From the NCBI RefSeq assembly GCF_014218705.1, contig NZ_JABBJF010000006.1:62001-126000 (forward strand): DNA of 64,000 nucleotides, written 5' to 3'. The position numbers and the translations under genes are program-made. The DNA is from Kluyvera sichuanensis. GTDB lineage: Bacteria > Pseudomonadota > Gammaproteobacteria > Enterobacterales > Enterobacteriaceae. Every line of letters begins with the position of its first letter. Position 1 is the stretch's first letter. The notes below the pieces were generated by a model, which was given only the letters and a program-made list of their open reading frames with translations, was not told the origin of the DNA and made no database searches. Positions 1 to 10,179 of the stretch are shown in pieces.

Positions 1-552
1 CACTTCCTGCCCGCGGTATTTGCCGAAGGTAAAGGTACGCAGCAGCGCCGGTCGGCCGGTGACGTCTACCATCTGATCCGGCGTCCAGCCTGATACCTGC
101 ATAATGTCAATCAGCAGCGAAGCGGTGATATAACAGTCGTAAAGCGCGCGGTGATGATGCAGACCCGGTGGCGTTGCCACGCTTAGCTTGCGTGACTTGT
201 ACAGCGCCATATTGCTGTACTTGATGCCCGGCCACAGGCGGCGGGCCATCTTCATGGTGCAGATCCACTCGCCGTCCATTTCTGGCAGCACGCGGCGGTC
301 GAAGCTGGCATTGTGGGCGACATACCACGGGCTACCCTGATAAAACGGCACCACTTCCTCAATCCACGGTTTGTCTGCCACCATCTCTTCGGTGATCCGG
401 TGAATGGCCATCGCTTGCGGGCTGATAGGGCGGTCCGGACGCACCAGGTGACTCATGGGGTTGACGATTTTACCGTCAATAACATCAACGGAGGCGATCT
501 CCACGATGCCCCCTTGCAGGTCACAGGTTTCTGTATCGATTACGCGCAGCAT
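1..552 (-). CDS. exoX: Exodeoxyribonuclease X, 3' end outside window
   Basis: Reading the minus strand from ATG at 552 gives an uninterrupted frame of 184 codons running off the window edge. It starts MLRVIDTETC, and the D-x-E pair is the first acidic motif of the DnaQ-type DEDDh exonuclease fold. Later segments VAHNASFDRR and HHHRALYDC supply the remaining metal and histidine motifs. E. coli ExoX is about 220 residues, so roughly 35 are missing. The family degrades single-stranded DNA 3' to 5' and assists mismatch repair and UV survival. Only 22 bp separate its start from the next minus gene, yobB. The frame is intact as far as visible. Confidence 0.95.
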   Translation of the reverse strand, partial: MLRVIDTETCDLQGGIVEIASVDVIDGKIVNPMSHLVRPDRPISPQAMAIHRITEEMVADKPWIEEVVPFYQGSPWYVAHNASFDRRVLPEMDGEWICTMKMARRLWPGIKYSNMALYKSRKLSVATPPGLHHHRALYDCYITASLLIDIMQVSGWTPDQMVDVTGRPALLRTFTFGKYRGQEV

Positions 553-574
553 GGCAAACTCCGGCCTAAAACGC

Positions 575-1243
575 TTAGCGTAATGGAATGATCTCGCCTT
601 GCCAACCCTGGTCGCTCTTTCTGCCCGTTAGCAGCAGTTCGCCGCTATCGGCACGCACAATAAGCTGGCCGTTTTCATCCCATAACGCGCTACCGCCGGA
701 AAAGGTGCCACTGGCGTAGTTGGATTTCAGCACGGCAATAGCGTACTTGTGAGCGAAGCGCTGTAGCCGCTGGCTGGTTCGCTGCTGCTGCGGTTCCGCC
801 ATTGAACTGACCGTGGCCAGCAGCGAGGCCTGCGGCGAGAGTTCGCAGCCTTCATGGTGCAGTTCAAAGACGCTGATTTGATCGGACTCAGGGGCCAGGC
901 AGGTTCCCTGGCCCTGATGCTGCTTGATAGGGCCGGTGGCGTGCGGGGCGAAGATAACGATGCCTTTGATGCGCTTACCGTCATTTTCCATCGGCAGCCC
1001 GGCGATAATAGTCATCTGATGCCGCTGGGCGGCCTCGCTTAAGGGCTGTAGCTGGGTATCGTTCGGCGGTGCGGGCAAAGTTTGCTCGTCATCGGGACCG
1101 GTCAGAGAAAGCTCCGGGAAGATTAATACCTTACAGGCCTGCTCGGCGGCGGCATCGATAAACCGCAGATGGTGGGTAATGTTCTCAGCGACATCCCCTC
1201 TGCGGGGAGCATATTGCGCTGCAGCAATAGTCCATGTCAGCAT
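575..1243 (-). CDS. yobB: Carbon-nitrogen hydrolase family protein YobB
   Basis: About 222 residues from the ATG that gives MLTWTIAAAQ; an upstream ATG would add six residues but the chosen start fits the family N-terminus better. The nitrilase-superfamily signature FPELSLTG near residue 45 carries the catalytic glutamate. The usual cysteine motif is not obvious: candidate cysteines lie in GQGTCLAP and EGCELSPQ, so activity is uncertain. Neighbours exoX and holE lie in the same order as in E. coli, which supports the assignment. Its substrate is unknown. I infer a cytoplasmic amidase-like fold; the identification rests on synteny plus the N-terminal motif. Confidence 0.85.
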   Translation of the reverse strand: MLTWTIAAAQYAPRRGDVAENITHHLRFIDAAAEQACKVLIFPELSLTGPDDEQTLPAPPNDTQLQPLSEAAQRHQMTIIAGLPMENDGKRIKGIVIFAPHATGPIKQHQGQGTCLAPESDQISVFELHHEGCELSPQASLLATVSSMAEPQQQRTSQRLQRFAHKYAIAVLKSNYASGTFSGGSALWDENGQLIVRADSGELLLTGRKSDQGWQGEIIPLR

Positions 1244-1332
1244 AGTTGCATCCTTCAACACGTTGTCATTGGGCTTTTATTCCAGACGATAGTATCAGGA
1301 TGGACGTAAGGAACTGTCACTTAGCGTAAGCT

Positions 1333-1563
1333 TTATTTGGCTTTTGGCTCGTACGGCAGGCGAGAAAGATTAACCGAGGCTAAACGGTGCGTAATTAACC
1401 GTTCGCGGAACCAGTCACGCAGGTGCGCTGGCTGTTCGCGTTCCACCACTTCGGCGACGACCGGCATATTGTAGCGTTCTTTAAACGCCACGCCTGCGGC
1501 GGCCAGATCGACGTTCACTTTGTCCATCTCGTCCTGGGGGAGGGTTGCCAGATTGGTATGCAT
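1333..1563 (-). CDS. holE: DNA polymerase III theta subunit
   Basis: 76 residues, the same length as E. coli HolE, with near-identical central sequence ([20 protein letters not shown]) and the C-terminal SRLPYEPK. Theta is a small helical protein that binds and stabilises the epsilon proofreading subunit in the polymerase III core. The ATG at 1563 is preceded by a GGAGAAA ribosome site; a longer frame upstream has no such site and is rejected. The gene stands alone on the minus strand, facing away from yobA. Confidence 0.97.
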   Translation of the reverse strand: MHTNLATLPQDEMDKVNVDLAAAGVAFKERYNMPVVAEVVEREQPAHLRDWFRERLITHRLASVNLSRLPYEPKAK

Positions 1564-1700
1564 GATTTTCTCCTTGGGATAACGCGCAAAAGTTACTAAG
1601 AGTATCGCAAAATGGCAAGTCCAGAGGGTGCTCATCTCGACGTGAACATTATACAGCGTTATTCTTTGTCATATATCGATAACAAAAGGGAATGATGGAA

Positions 1701-2075
1701 ATGAAATTCACCGCTCCTCGCGCGCTGGGTGCCACGCTGTTTTTACTCGGATCGCTGACTGCTTCACCGGTCTTTGCGCACGCTCATCTGCAACAGCAAA
1801 CCCCCGCGGCAAATTCGGAAGTCAGCCCAGCGCCGCAAACCTTAACGCTTAACTTCTCCGAAGGCATTGAGCCGGGATTCAGCGGCGTGACGCTAACCGG
1901 TCCCGAAAAGCGGATTATCCCGGTCGGTAAAGCGGTGCGCAACGAGAAGGACAACACGCAGCTGGTTATTCCACTGAACGAAACGCTGGGTGACGGGCTC
2001 TATACCGTCGAATGGCACGTGGTTTCCGTTGACGGCCACAAGACCAAAGGTCAGTACCAGTTTAGCGTCAAGTAA
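1701..2075 (+). CDS. yobA: CopC-domain periplasmic protein YobA
   Basis: A signal peptide (hydrophobic segment then VFAHAHLQ) is followed by a CopC/Ig-like domain of about 100 residues ending TKGQYQFSVK. CopC proteins bind copper in the periplasm through an N-terminal histidine exposed after cleavage, and the mature AHAHL start provides such histidines. ATGs at 1692, 1695 and 1701 are in frame. AAGGGA at 1686-1691 is best spaced for 1701. The gene is followed 2 bp later by the CopD-type membrane gene yebZ, then yebY, as in E. coli, so the three probably form an operon for copper handling (inferred from family). Confidence 0.92.
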   Translation: MKFTAPRALGATLFLLGSLTASPVFAHAHLQQQTPAANSEVSPAPQTLTLNFSEGIEPGFSGVTLTGPEKRIIPVGKAVRNEKDNTQLVIPLNETLGDGLYTVEWHVVSVDGHKTKGQYQFSVK

Positions 2076-2077
2076 CC

Positions 2078-2947
2078 ATGCTGACGGCTCTCTACGTTGG
2101 GCTGCGCTTTGTCCACTTTGCCGCGCTGATGGTCGCTTTCGGCTGCACGCTTTATGCCGGATGGTGGGCACCAACAGAACTTCGACGTCTGCTGGTGCAA
2201 CGTTTCTCCAGACTGCTGCGCGGTTCGCTGACGCTAAGTGTGCTCTCGGCAATGCTGATGCTGGTGGCGCAGGGCGGGTTGATGGGCGATGGCTGGTCAG
2301 ATACCTGGCGGCCAGAGGTCTGGCAAGCGGTGGTGCAGACGCATTTTGGCAGCGTCTGGCTATGGCAGATTGTGTTGGCGTGGGTGGCACTGGGCGTGGC
2401 CTGGATTCAGCCGCGACAGATGATGCGGCGACTTTTGCTTCTCTGCGTGGCTCAGTTTATCCTGCTGGCGGGCGTCGGTCACGCTGCCATGAACGACGGA
2501 GCGCTGGGCGTATTACAGCGCGCCAACCATGCGATACATCTGCTGTGTGCGGGTGCATGGGTGGGCGGATTAATTCCGTTCCTCTACTGCCTGCGGCTGG
2601 CAAAAGGGCGCTGGCGTCAACCAGCAATTGCCACCATGATGCGTTTTTCTCGCTATGGGCATCTGGCGGTCGCGGGGGCCATCGCCAGCGGGGTAGTCAA
2701 CGCATGGCTGATTCAGGGCGGATTCACCACCGCTACGTCTTATGGAATAGCGCTGTGGGTGAAGTGTAGTGTTGTCGCGCTGATGGTGCTGGTGGCACTT
2801 GCGAATCGTTACCTGCTGGTGCCGCGCATGTCGACGGCTCCTGAGCGGGTGTCGCGTATTTTCCTGCGGACCACGCAGGTAGAAATTATCCTGGGAGCGC
2901 TGGTACTGGCCTGCGTAAGCCTGTTTGCGACCTGGGAACCTTTTTAA
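2078..2947 (+). CDS. yebZ: CopD-family inner-membrane protein YebZ
   Basis: 289 residues, almost entirely hydrophobic, with about eight predicted membrane segments and histidines in HFAALM, HAAMND and NHAIHLLCAGAWVGG, typical of the CopD copper-resistance domain. It starts 2 bp after yobA, giving the CopC-CopD pairing common in proteobacteria. The pair is thought to move or sense copper across the inner membrane; no substrate can be proved from sequence. The stop lies just before yebY. Confidence 0.92.
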   Translation: MLTALYVGLRFVHFAALMVAFGCTLYAGWWAPTELRRLLVQRFSRLLRGSLTLSVLSAMLMLVAQGGLMGDGWSDTWRPEVWQAVVQTHFGSVWLWQIVLAWVALGVAWIQPRQMMRRLLLLCVAQFILLAGVGHAAMNDGALGVLQRANHAIHLLCAGAWVGGLIPFLYCLRLAKGRWRQPAIATMMRFSRYGHLAVAGAIASGVVNAWLIQGGFTTATSYGIALWVKCSVVALMVLVALANRYLLVPRMSTAPERVSRIFLRTTQVEIILGALVLACVSLFATWEPF

Positions 2948-2962
2948 TTGAACTGGCGAATT

Positions 2963-3298
2963 ATGAAAAAGATTATTCTCTCTTTGTTGTTATTAACGGC
3001 GTCGGGATCCGCGCTGTCGGCGCAGATCATTACCGTGAGCCGCTTTGAGGTGGGCAAAGACAAGTGGGCGTTTAACCGCGAAGAGGTGATGCTGACCTGC
3101 CGTCCTGATAACGCGCTGTACGTGATTAACCCTAGTACGCTGGTGCAGTATCCGCTGAATGATGTTGCAGAGCAGCAGGTGAAGGCGGGCAAAACGCAGG
3201 CGCAGCCGCTGAGTATCATCCAGGTTGACGATCCGAAACAGCCCGGTGTGAAAATGAGCCTGGCGCCGTTTATTGAACGGGCACAGAAACTCTGCTAA
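2963..3298 (+). CDS. yebY: DUF2511 protein YebY
   Basis: 111 residues from ATG 2963 ([11 protein letters not shown]), an N-terminal signal peptide ending near ALSA, then the conserved block [20 protein letters not shown] and a C-terminal EKLC-like end (RAQKLC). It is almost identical over the block to E. coli YebY. Function is not established; the family is exported and sits downstream of copC-copD genes, suggesting a shared regulon. The longer upstream start (2948) is less likely because it lies only a base after the yebZ stop and lacks the family N-terminus. A strong terminator follows. Confidence 0.93.
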   Translation: MKKIILSLLLLTASGSALSAQIITVSRFEVGKDKWAFNREEVMLTCRPDNALYVINPSTLVQYPLNDVAEQQVKAGKTQAQPLSIIQVDDPKQPGVKMSLAPFIERAQKLC

Positions 3299-3325
3299 TT
3301 CGCAGAATATCTGTTTAGAAATCAA

Positions 3326-3367
3326 TAAAAAACCGCAAGCCTTTTGCAGAAAGGGCTGCGGTTTTTT
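3326..3367. terminator. Bidirectional terminator after yebY
   Basis: The stem AAACCGCaAGCC / GGCTGCGGTTT is flanked by A and T runs on both sides. It ends the yobA-yebZ-yebY operon and could also stop antisense transcription coming from the RyeA side. Confidence 0.85.
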
Positions 3368-3440
3368 TATGTTATGCCGTTTATTGAACGAAATTTTTCA
3401 GCTCACAGCAGTTGTGGACTGGAAAACCTGTCACGGTCAT

Positions 3441-3453
3441 CTATTCTTATAAA
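3441..3453 (+). promoter_or_regulatory. Sigma-S type promoter of sdsR
   Basis: CTATTCTTATAAA lies directly upstream of the SdsR start G at 3454. The CTATtCT core matches the extended -10 preference of sigma-S promoters, and no good -35 is seen, as expected for that class. Confidence 0.6.
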
Positions 3454-3556
3454 GCAAGGCGACTTAGCCTGCATTAATGCCAACTTTTAGCGCACGGCTC
3501 TCTCCCAAGAGCCATTTCCCTGGACCGAAAACAGGAATCGTTTTCGGTCTCTTTTT
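3454..3556 (+). ncRNA. sdsR: Small RNA SdsR (RyeB), intact at attL
   Basis: A 103-nt segment starting GCAAGGCGACTTAGCC and ending in the GACCGAAAA...TTTTCGGTC hairpin plus T-run matches the known SdsR sequence almost base for base. SdsR is a stationary-phase, sigma-S-dependent, Hfq-binding RNA that represses several mRNAs. The CTATTCT hexamer region at 3441-3447 is well placed as its sigma-S -10 element. The prophage begins inside the terminator hairpin, but attL restores the complete hairpin and T-run, so SdsR should still be made and terminated. Confidence 0.93.
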
Positions 3557-3558
3557 AT
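3529..3558. other. attL core (30 bp) in the sdsR terminator
   Basis: Starts AAACAGGAATCG and ends CTCTTTTTAT; identical to 50981-51010. Sequence to its left is the host SdsR body; sequence to its right (ATGCTTG) is phage. The core covers the right half of the SdsR terminator hairpin and its T-run. Confidence 0.95.
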
Positions 3559-3633
3559 ATGCTTGATTCTATTGGTTATTTTCTGGGGTGACACGAAATT
3601 CCCCGAAAATCCCCCGAAATGTCCATATCCTGT

Positions 3634-4719
3634 TTAAACCATATCATACTCAGCACCACGCGCGTCCAGATATTTTTGCGTCATTGTTAAATTTTTGTGT
3701 CCCAATAATCTCTGAGCAAATTTCTCGTCGCGCTCCTTTTCATACAGTCTTCCGGCTAAGCTTCTGATCTCATGAAACGGTGGCGGGTTAGGACCAAATT
3801 TAACCCCAGATAAATCCCTGGTATCAGCAAAAGCCTGGGTAAGCGCATCTGGCGTTAATGGGCCTGGCTTCCTGCCGCCATTTCGTATCGGTGAGTAGAG
3901 CATAAAGTCACTCGGGTTGTTGATGCTGCACCGGTCGATCACATCCTGCAAAACTAACCCCACAGCTTCAAGCCTCAAATCCAAAGGCATCGCAAGCTTA
4001 TGCCCGGTTTTCTCCTGCGTAATGAAAAGGAGGCCGTCCCGCGCATCGGAGAACCGCAATCTTGTGACGTCTTCACGCCTTTGCCCGGTGACCAGCGCCA
4101 GATCCATTGCGTTCGGCAGCCACGCCGAGTTTTCCTCAGCTATCCCCCTTATTGCGTTGAAGTGCTCCAGCAGCAGCCTTTCTCTCTTAACCTTCGGCGT
4201 CGGCGCGCGCGTCGGTTCTGCCGGGTTCCTGTCTATATGTCCCTCAACAATCGCTTCCCGGAAGATATCCAGCAAAACTGAGCGCAGGCCGGAGGCCATG
4301 CTCTTCTTATCACATGCGATGTAGTATTCGAGAAATTCGGCAACGTCCTTCGTCGTCACTGAGGCAAGCGGTATTTTGCCGAACTCATCTTTGATTGTGG
4401 CGATCTGGTTCTTGCGCACTTTCATCGTGCTTGCCTTCAGACCTCTTCGCTCAAGAATAACCACGTAACGCTCCAGCCATGCCGACACCATAAATGTCGG
4501 CACGTCTTTAATTTTGTCGAGGAGTGTTGATGGAAGGTAGTTCTGGTCGATATAGCTATTGGCTTCTATGGCCTGAGCTATTGCATCTTTCCGGTCAACC
4601 CGGCCGAGCGATATTTCCTGCCCGGTGATCGGGTTGCGCCATGAGAAGAGCTTATCTCTTTTGCGAAAGGTCAGATTACGGGGCAGGTTAGCGTCGTAAC
4701 GTACTGGCCTGTTCGCCAT
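3634..4719 (-). CDS. int: Lambda-type tyrosine integrase
   Basis: 361 residues. The N-terminal arm-binding region (NLTFRKRDKLFSWRNPITG) resembles that of lambda Int. A core-binding SAM-like domain follows, then the catalytic domain with TGQRREDVTRL (first Arg), HEIRSLAGRLYEK (His-x-x-Arg), LLGHKNLTM (second His) and the nucleophile in QKYLDARG. All catalytic residues are present. It lies about 75 bp from attL and overlaps xis by 32 bp, as in lambda, so the two are co-translated. Its target is the sdsR terminator. Frame and length are intact, so integration activity is plausible. Confidence 0.97.
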   Translation of the reverse strand: MANRPVRYDANLPRNLTFRKRDKLFSWRNPITGQEISLGRVDRKDAIAQAIEANSYIDQNYLPSTLLDKIKDVPTFMVSAWLERYVVILERRGLKASTMKVRKNQIATIKDEFGKIPLASVTTKDVAEFLEYYIACDKKSMASGLRSVLLDIFREAIVEGHIDRNPAEPTRAPTPKVKRERLLLEHFNAIRGIAEENSAWLPNAMDLALVTGQRREDVTRLRFSDARDGLLFITQEKTGHKLAMPLDLRLEAVGLVLQDVIDRCSINNPSDFMLYSPIRNGGRKPGPLTPDALTQAFADTRDLSGVKFGPNPPPFHEIRSLAGRLYEKERDEKFAQRLLGHKNLTMTQKYLDARGAEYDMV

Positions 4720-4960
4720 GTTTCAGTCTCTCCAGTAGGGTGCCTTTCTTGGGCAGTTCTTGCCGTATTGCCTTTGGGCGTAAGTTCTTTTTGCTTGGAT
4801 CCACGTAAATAGAATCCGGAACCAACCGGTACTCTTTTCCGTGACGCTCCGGTGCTGGATAAATTCGCCCTTCACGACACCAGCGGCGCAGCGTCGATAG
4901 AGAAGGTGGGGTGGAATAAACAGAGTCTGCCCATTCCTGCAGGTTCATAAGCTTTGCCAT
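4688..4960 (-). CDS. xis: Excisionase (Xis family)
   Basis: 90 residues with the winged-helix Xis signature: MNLQEWADSVY then LRRWCREGRIYPAPERHGKEY. Xis bends attR and attL DNA and directs Int toward excision. The end overlaps the int start by 32 bp. It sits at the promoter-distal end of the PL transcript, so it would be made on induction. No damage seen. Confidence 0.92.
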   Translation of the reverse strand: MAKLMNLQEWADSVYSTPPSLSTLRRWCREGRIYPAPERHGKEYRLVPDSIYVDPSKKNLRPKAIRQELPKKGTLLERLKHGEQASTLRR

Positions 4961-5021
4961 TTTGCCTCCTGCTGGCAGCCAATTATAAGGCTGCCAGTGA
5001 CGTGTTAATGATAATTCAGAA

Positions 5022-5264
5022 TCAACTCACCTGGCCCGGCAGCGCACGCAGTCGGCGCATCCCCGTCATCGCCGTCGCGACATAGCTGCGGCTGCGATTG
5101 ACCACCTCTACCCAAACCTTCACGCCCGACACCCGGACGGTGTATGTCTCTTTCATCTTGCTGCGGCCGTAGTCGCCGTAACGCTGGTGGTGTGTCTCCA
5201 GCGCAATTGCACATGCCTGGCGCGCGATGGGTGACTGCTTATTGCCGCGGTTAATTAGCTTCAT
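5022..5264 (-). CDS. Phage protein, DUF4060 family
   Basis: 80 residues from ATG 5264 (MKLINRGNKQSPIARQACA), preceded by GAGGTGAAT. The motif ALETHHQRYGDYGRSKMKET followed by YTVRVSGV is what I recognise as the DUF4060 family found in early left operons of enterobacterial phages. Function is unknown. The longer reading frame upstream overlaps the preceding gene and has no ribosome site. It lies in the PL operon between xis and small hypothetical genes. Confidence 0.8.
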   Translation of the reverse strand: MKLINRGNKQSPIARQACAIALETHHQRYGDYGRSKMKETYTVRVSGVKVWVEVVNRSRSYVATAMTGMRRLRALPGQVS

Positions 5265-5271
5265 ATTCACC

Positions 5272-5544
5272 TCATCCCATAAGGCCAAGCTGATAGTTGA
5301 GTTCTTGCAGACACTCCCGGTCAGATTCAAGGCAGTAGTTCCATTCACGCTCATACCTTTCTTCTGCAATCACCCAGCGCCAACCGCCGCGCGCGTTAAG
5401 TACCCGGCGAACCTTGCGTTTAATTACGGTGTCGATATCGAATATTACGCCGCCGCCGGCACCAATCCCGTTACGCAAAACATCCAGGTCAACTGTGATG
5501 ACTCGGTACAATTTCGGCAGTTTATTGAGTTCTTCTATTCGCAT
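5272..5544 (-). CDS. Hypothetical early phage protein
   Basis: 90 residues from ATG 5544 (MRIEELNKLPKLYRVI) with a GTGAGGTGAG ribosome site. Features include a predicted beta-rich segment and WRWVIAEERYEREW, and the C-terminal half is rich in Glu and Arg. It ends 7 bp before the next gene. I do not recognise the family. Tight spacing with both neighbours supports it as a real gene of the PL operon. Confidence 0.7.
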   Translation of the reverse strand: MRIEELNKLPKLYRVITVDLDVLRNGIGAGGGVIFDIDTVIKRKVRRVLNARGGWRWVIAEERYEREWNYCLESDRECLQELNYQLGLMG

Positions 5545-5551
5545 ACTCACC

Positions 5552-5860
5552 TCACACAAACACATCAATCGGATCGCCATTGCTGGCGGCGGCGCGGTTC
5601 GCTTCCCGGCGCAGACCGAGGACGTAACCAACTGGGTCCCAGCTACTGAGGATGGCGCTTAACTCTTTCTGGCTGTGCCAGGTTGTCAGGCGGCCCTTGA
5701 GTGCGGTGGCGCAGGCGCGGACGTTCGCCCGGGTCGGGCCAGCCATCTTCATACACAGGCACAACGTCAGCAGCAGGTCGGAATACTCATCTGCAGCCGC
5801 GCGCAGCGCAGCAGGCTCAATGCTGGCTTCCAGCTCCGGCAGGCGGTGTTTCAGGCTCAT
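5552..5860 (-). CDS. Hypothetical early phage protein
   Basis: 102 residues starting MSLKHRLPELEASIEP, mostly helical, with ANVRACATALKGRL and a C-terminal PIDVFV. It starts 2 bp after the end of the recE-like frame and ends 7 bp before the next start. No recognised domain. In E. coli Rac and related elements recT would be expected at this position; this protein is far too short to be RecT and shows none of its motifs. Confidence 0.7.
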   Translation of the reverse strand: MSLKHRLPELEASIEPAALRAAADEYSDLLLTLCLCMKMAGPTRANVRACATALKGRLTTWHSQKELSAILSSWDPVGYVLGLRREANRAAASNGDPIDVFV

Positions 5861-5862
5861 AC

Positions 5863-8672
<2,810 letters not shown>

Positions 8673-8812
8673 GTGAGATCCTCTTTTTTGGGTGTTAGAA
8701 TCCCTGGGCCATTGTTGGCGCCCATTGGGTGTGTTCATTGGTTTTGGTAATTTCCGGTGTAACTTTGGTCGGAAGCACCGGACGTACAGGCCCGCTTCGG
8801 CGGGTTTTTACG

Positions 8813-8983
8813 TTATGACTCGTGAGCCATCTGGTCGTACGAAGCACAACGTACACAGCAGTAATCGCGCTCTTCGTGCTTCAGTTGCGCGCCGTGAATC
8901 AGCGTCAGCTTGTTCTTCACTTCTTTGCCTTGCTCAATCGGCTTTCCGCAGAGGCGGTAAGCGCATTTCTTCTGGTTATGCAT
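8813..8983 (-). CDS. Small cysteine-rich phage protein, probably zinc-binding
   Basis: 56 residues from ATG 8983 (MHNQKKCAYRLCGKPIEQ). Cysteines in CAYRLC and YCCVRC form two pairs of a likely zinc ribbon, and the end is DQMAHES. It resembles the short zinc-finger proteins of early left operons of Rac-type prophages, but I cannot name the family securely. The start overlaps the stop of the gene upstream by 8 bp. Function unknown. Confidence 0.7.
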   Translation of the reverse strand: MHNQKKCAYRLCGKPIEQGKEVKNKLTLIHGAQLKHEERDYCCVRCASYDQMAHES

Positions 8984-9092
8984 CCGGGTTCCCCTTCTGC
9001 GCCAGCAGGTAGCAGAGGCGGCGGAGTAGTGCCTCAAAGTAATTCAGTTTCACGGCCTGCTGCCGTGCTGGTTCTCGTGCAAAATCAATCAT
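8976..9092 (-). CDS. Very small early phage protein (38 aa)
   Basis: Starts at ATG 9092 in an ATGATTGA overlap with the stop of the preceding gene, giving MIDFAREPARQQAVKLNYFE. It is helical and basic at its end, and overlaps the next gene by 8 bp. GGGGAACAG lies upstream as a possible ribosome site. A longer frame to 9275 is a shadow of the neighbour. No family recognised; the overlaps on both sides are the main support. Confidence 0.6.
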   Translation of the reverse strand: MIDFAREPARQQAVKLNYFEALLRRLCYLLAQKGNPDA

Positions 9093-9357
9093 CGCTGTTC
9101 CCCAGGTGACCATGTTCACGAAGCCAGGTAATAACATCATCCGGTGATAGGCGTTCCAGAATCTCCGGAAGCTTGCCGTCGTTGTCGGCCCAATCGATAT
9201 AATTAGAAAGCTCGATGGCCGGGAACAGCGTGCCGTCTTCGATATCCTCCAGTACTTCTTCAAGTTCAACTCCACGAACTTCAGCGTTCACGAAATCACG
9301 ATAGCCACTGGTCGAAACATCAACTCCTTGGGCCTTAATGTCTAAATCGATTTTCAT
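9085..9357 (-). CDS. Hypothetical acidic early phage protein
   Basis: 90 residues from ATG 9357 (MKIDLDIKAQGVDVSTSGYR), preceded by GAGGGTGAG. It is strongly acidic throughout, ending LREHGHLGNSDD. It is the first convincing gene of the PL transcript, about 225 bp from its start. It is not an N antiterminator, which would be short and arginine-rich. Function unknown. Confidence 0.7.
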   Translation of the reverse strand: MKIDLDIKAQGVDVSTSGYRDFVNAEVRGVELEEVLEDIEDGTLFPAIELSNYIDWADNDGKLPEILERLSPDDVITWLREHGHLGNSDD

Positions 9358-9584
9358 CTCACCCTCGATACCTTGTTGTTGGTTAGCGAACTTCGCTGGT
9401 GGCGCCGTGGCGCTGATCTTCACAGTTGAGCGTTTGAACTCTGCAATTCACCACCGCGAAGCCCACTCTTTGTGTCTTGCCCTTGTCGCCAGGCTGGCGG
9501 AACGTAAAGCCTGATGCGCTATTTGTGATCCACCGTCGGGAGGTTTCTTCCTGTTGGTGGTCGTAGTGCGTCTTGGTGATATTG
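9358..9584 (-). other. Long PL leader, no secure gene
   Basis: About 220 nt between the predicted PL start and the first gene. An open frame covers 9383-9595 (contains TNSASGFTFRQPGDKGKTQR) but its only start is a TTG lying inside the PL -10 element, so it cannot be translated from the PL transcript as drawn. I see no convincing boxA-boxB nut site. The leader may be regulatory, or the gene may use an internal GTG near 9457. Confidence 0.4.
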
Positions 9585-9613
9585 ATTAAACACAAAGTTT
9601 AAACATGTGTCAA
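9585..9613 (-). promoter_or_regulatory. PL, early leftward promoter
   Basis: On the minus strand: TTGACA (9613-9608), 17-bp spacer, TTTAAT (9590-9585). Arrangement and sequence are the same as PR at 11146-11174. One operator-like site overlaps its -10. Confidence 0.85.
9587..9601. promoter_or_regulatory. Operator-like site OL1
   Basis: TAAAC-ACAAA-GTTTA, perfect 5-bp half-sites. Overlaps the PL -10. The 19 bp 9585-9603 are the exact reverse complement of 11156-11174 at PR. Confidence 0.8.
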
Positions 9614-9632
9614 CAAAATGAATATTTAAAAA

Positions 9633-9647
9633 TAAGCCAAATGTTTA
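9633..9647. promoter_or_regulatory. Operator-like site OL2
   Basis: TAAGC-CAAAT-GTTTA; one mismatch in one half-site. Its centre is 46 bp from OL1, matching the 47-bp spacing of the pair at PR/PRM. Confidence 0.65.
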
Positions 9648-9685
9648 AAGTGGCGGTTAAGGGTTGGTTTTGAGAGGATTTTGGA

Positions 9686-9716
9686 CAAAAAAAATCCCAG
9701 CGCTGAGGCTGGGATC
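9686..9716 (-). terminator. Terminator of the repressor operon
   Basis: On the minus strand ATCCCAGC-CTCAGC-GCTGGGAT is followed by eight T. It stops transcripts coming from the repressor side before they reach PL. Confidence 0.88.
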
Positions 9717-9766
9717 ACGGGATGTTTGGGGTGGGGTTCTAGGGCTGAATGCTGGGAGAAGGGAAG

Positions 9767-9794
9767 TAAAAACCCGGCGCGGTGGCCGGGAAAA
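9767..9794 (-). terminator. Terminator just after the membrane gene
   Basis: On the minus strand CCCGGC-CACCGC-GCCGGG then TTTTTA, directly downstream of the gene ending at 9802. With the hairpin at 9686 it forms a double terminator. Confidence 0.8.
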
Positions 9795-9801
9795 GTATTA
9801 A

Positions 9802-10179
9802 TTATTTGAGGACAAGGCCATTCAGGGCATCGAGTATCTTAGATACGTAACTGCCAAATATGTAGACACAAAAGGCAAATACAATACTTGTTACGGCACA
9901 GGTTGCTTTTAAAGTTGTCTTTATGGAGCCAATGCCGGTTTCAATTGTAGTTAATCTTGAGTCAATGGCTTTAATGTCTGCTTTTACTTCAGCAATATCC
10001 CGTTTGATATATTCAACATCGGCTTCAAGTCTAGCAACTCTACCTTGCATGTCATCCCCTCCACCATTGCCATCACCATATTGGAATGATGCATCATCGG
10101 GTTGATATTGTCTATGTCGTGCATGTGACTCGGGGCCAGCGCTGTAAGCTAAACGAATTTTATTCTCAGGCATTTTCAT
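9802..10179 (-). CDS. Unrecognised coiled-coil membrane protein, second gene after repressor
   Basis: About 125 residues from ATG 10179 (MKMPENKIRLAYS). Order: a polar N-terminus of about 45 residues, a heptad-patterned coiled coil (RVARLEADVEYIKRDIAEV onward), then one membrane segment (TSIVFAFCVYIFGSYVSKIL) near the C-terminus. It overlaps the preceding gene by 14 bp, so the two are translationally linked, and a double terminator follows. The layout resembles haemolysin XhlA-type small coiled-coil/TM proteins, but I cannot assign a family. Position matches lambda rexB: made from the repressor transcript in the lysogen. Lower GC than the neighbours. Function unknown; an exclusion role is inference. 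Confidence 0.75.
   Translation of the reverse strand: MKMPENKIRLAYSAGPESHARHRQYQPDDASFQYGDGNGGGDDMQGRVARLEADVEYIKRDIAEVKADIKAIDSRLTTIETGIGSIKTTLKATCAVTSIVFAFCVYIFGSYVSKILDALNGLVLK

Noticed and set aside
3299..3453. A tRNA gene as the attachment site
   Set aside because: No tRNA is present; the repeated core lies in the SdsR terminator, which accounts for the site.
9383..9595. Open frame of 70 codons at PL listed as a possible gene
   Set aside because: Its only upstream start is a TTG inside the predicted -10 of PL and there is no ribosome site; kept only as part of the leader description.
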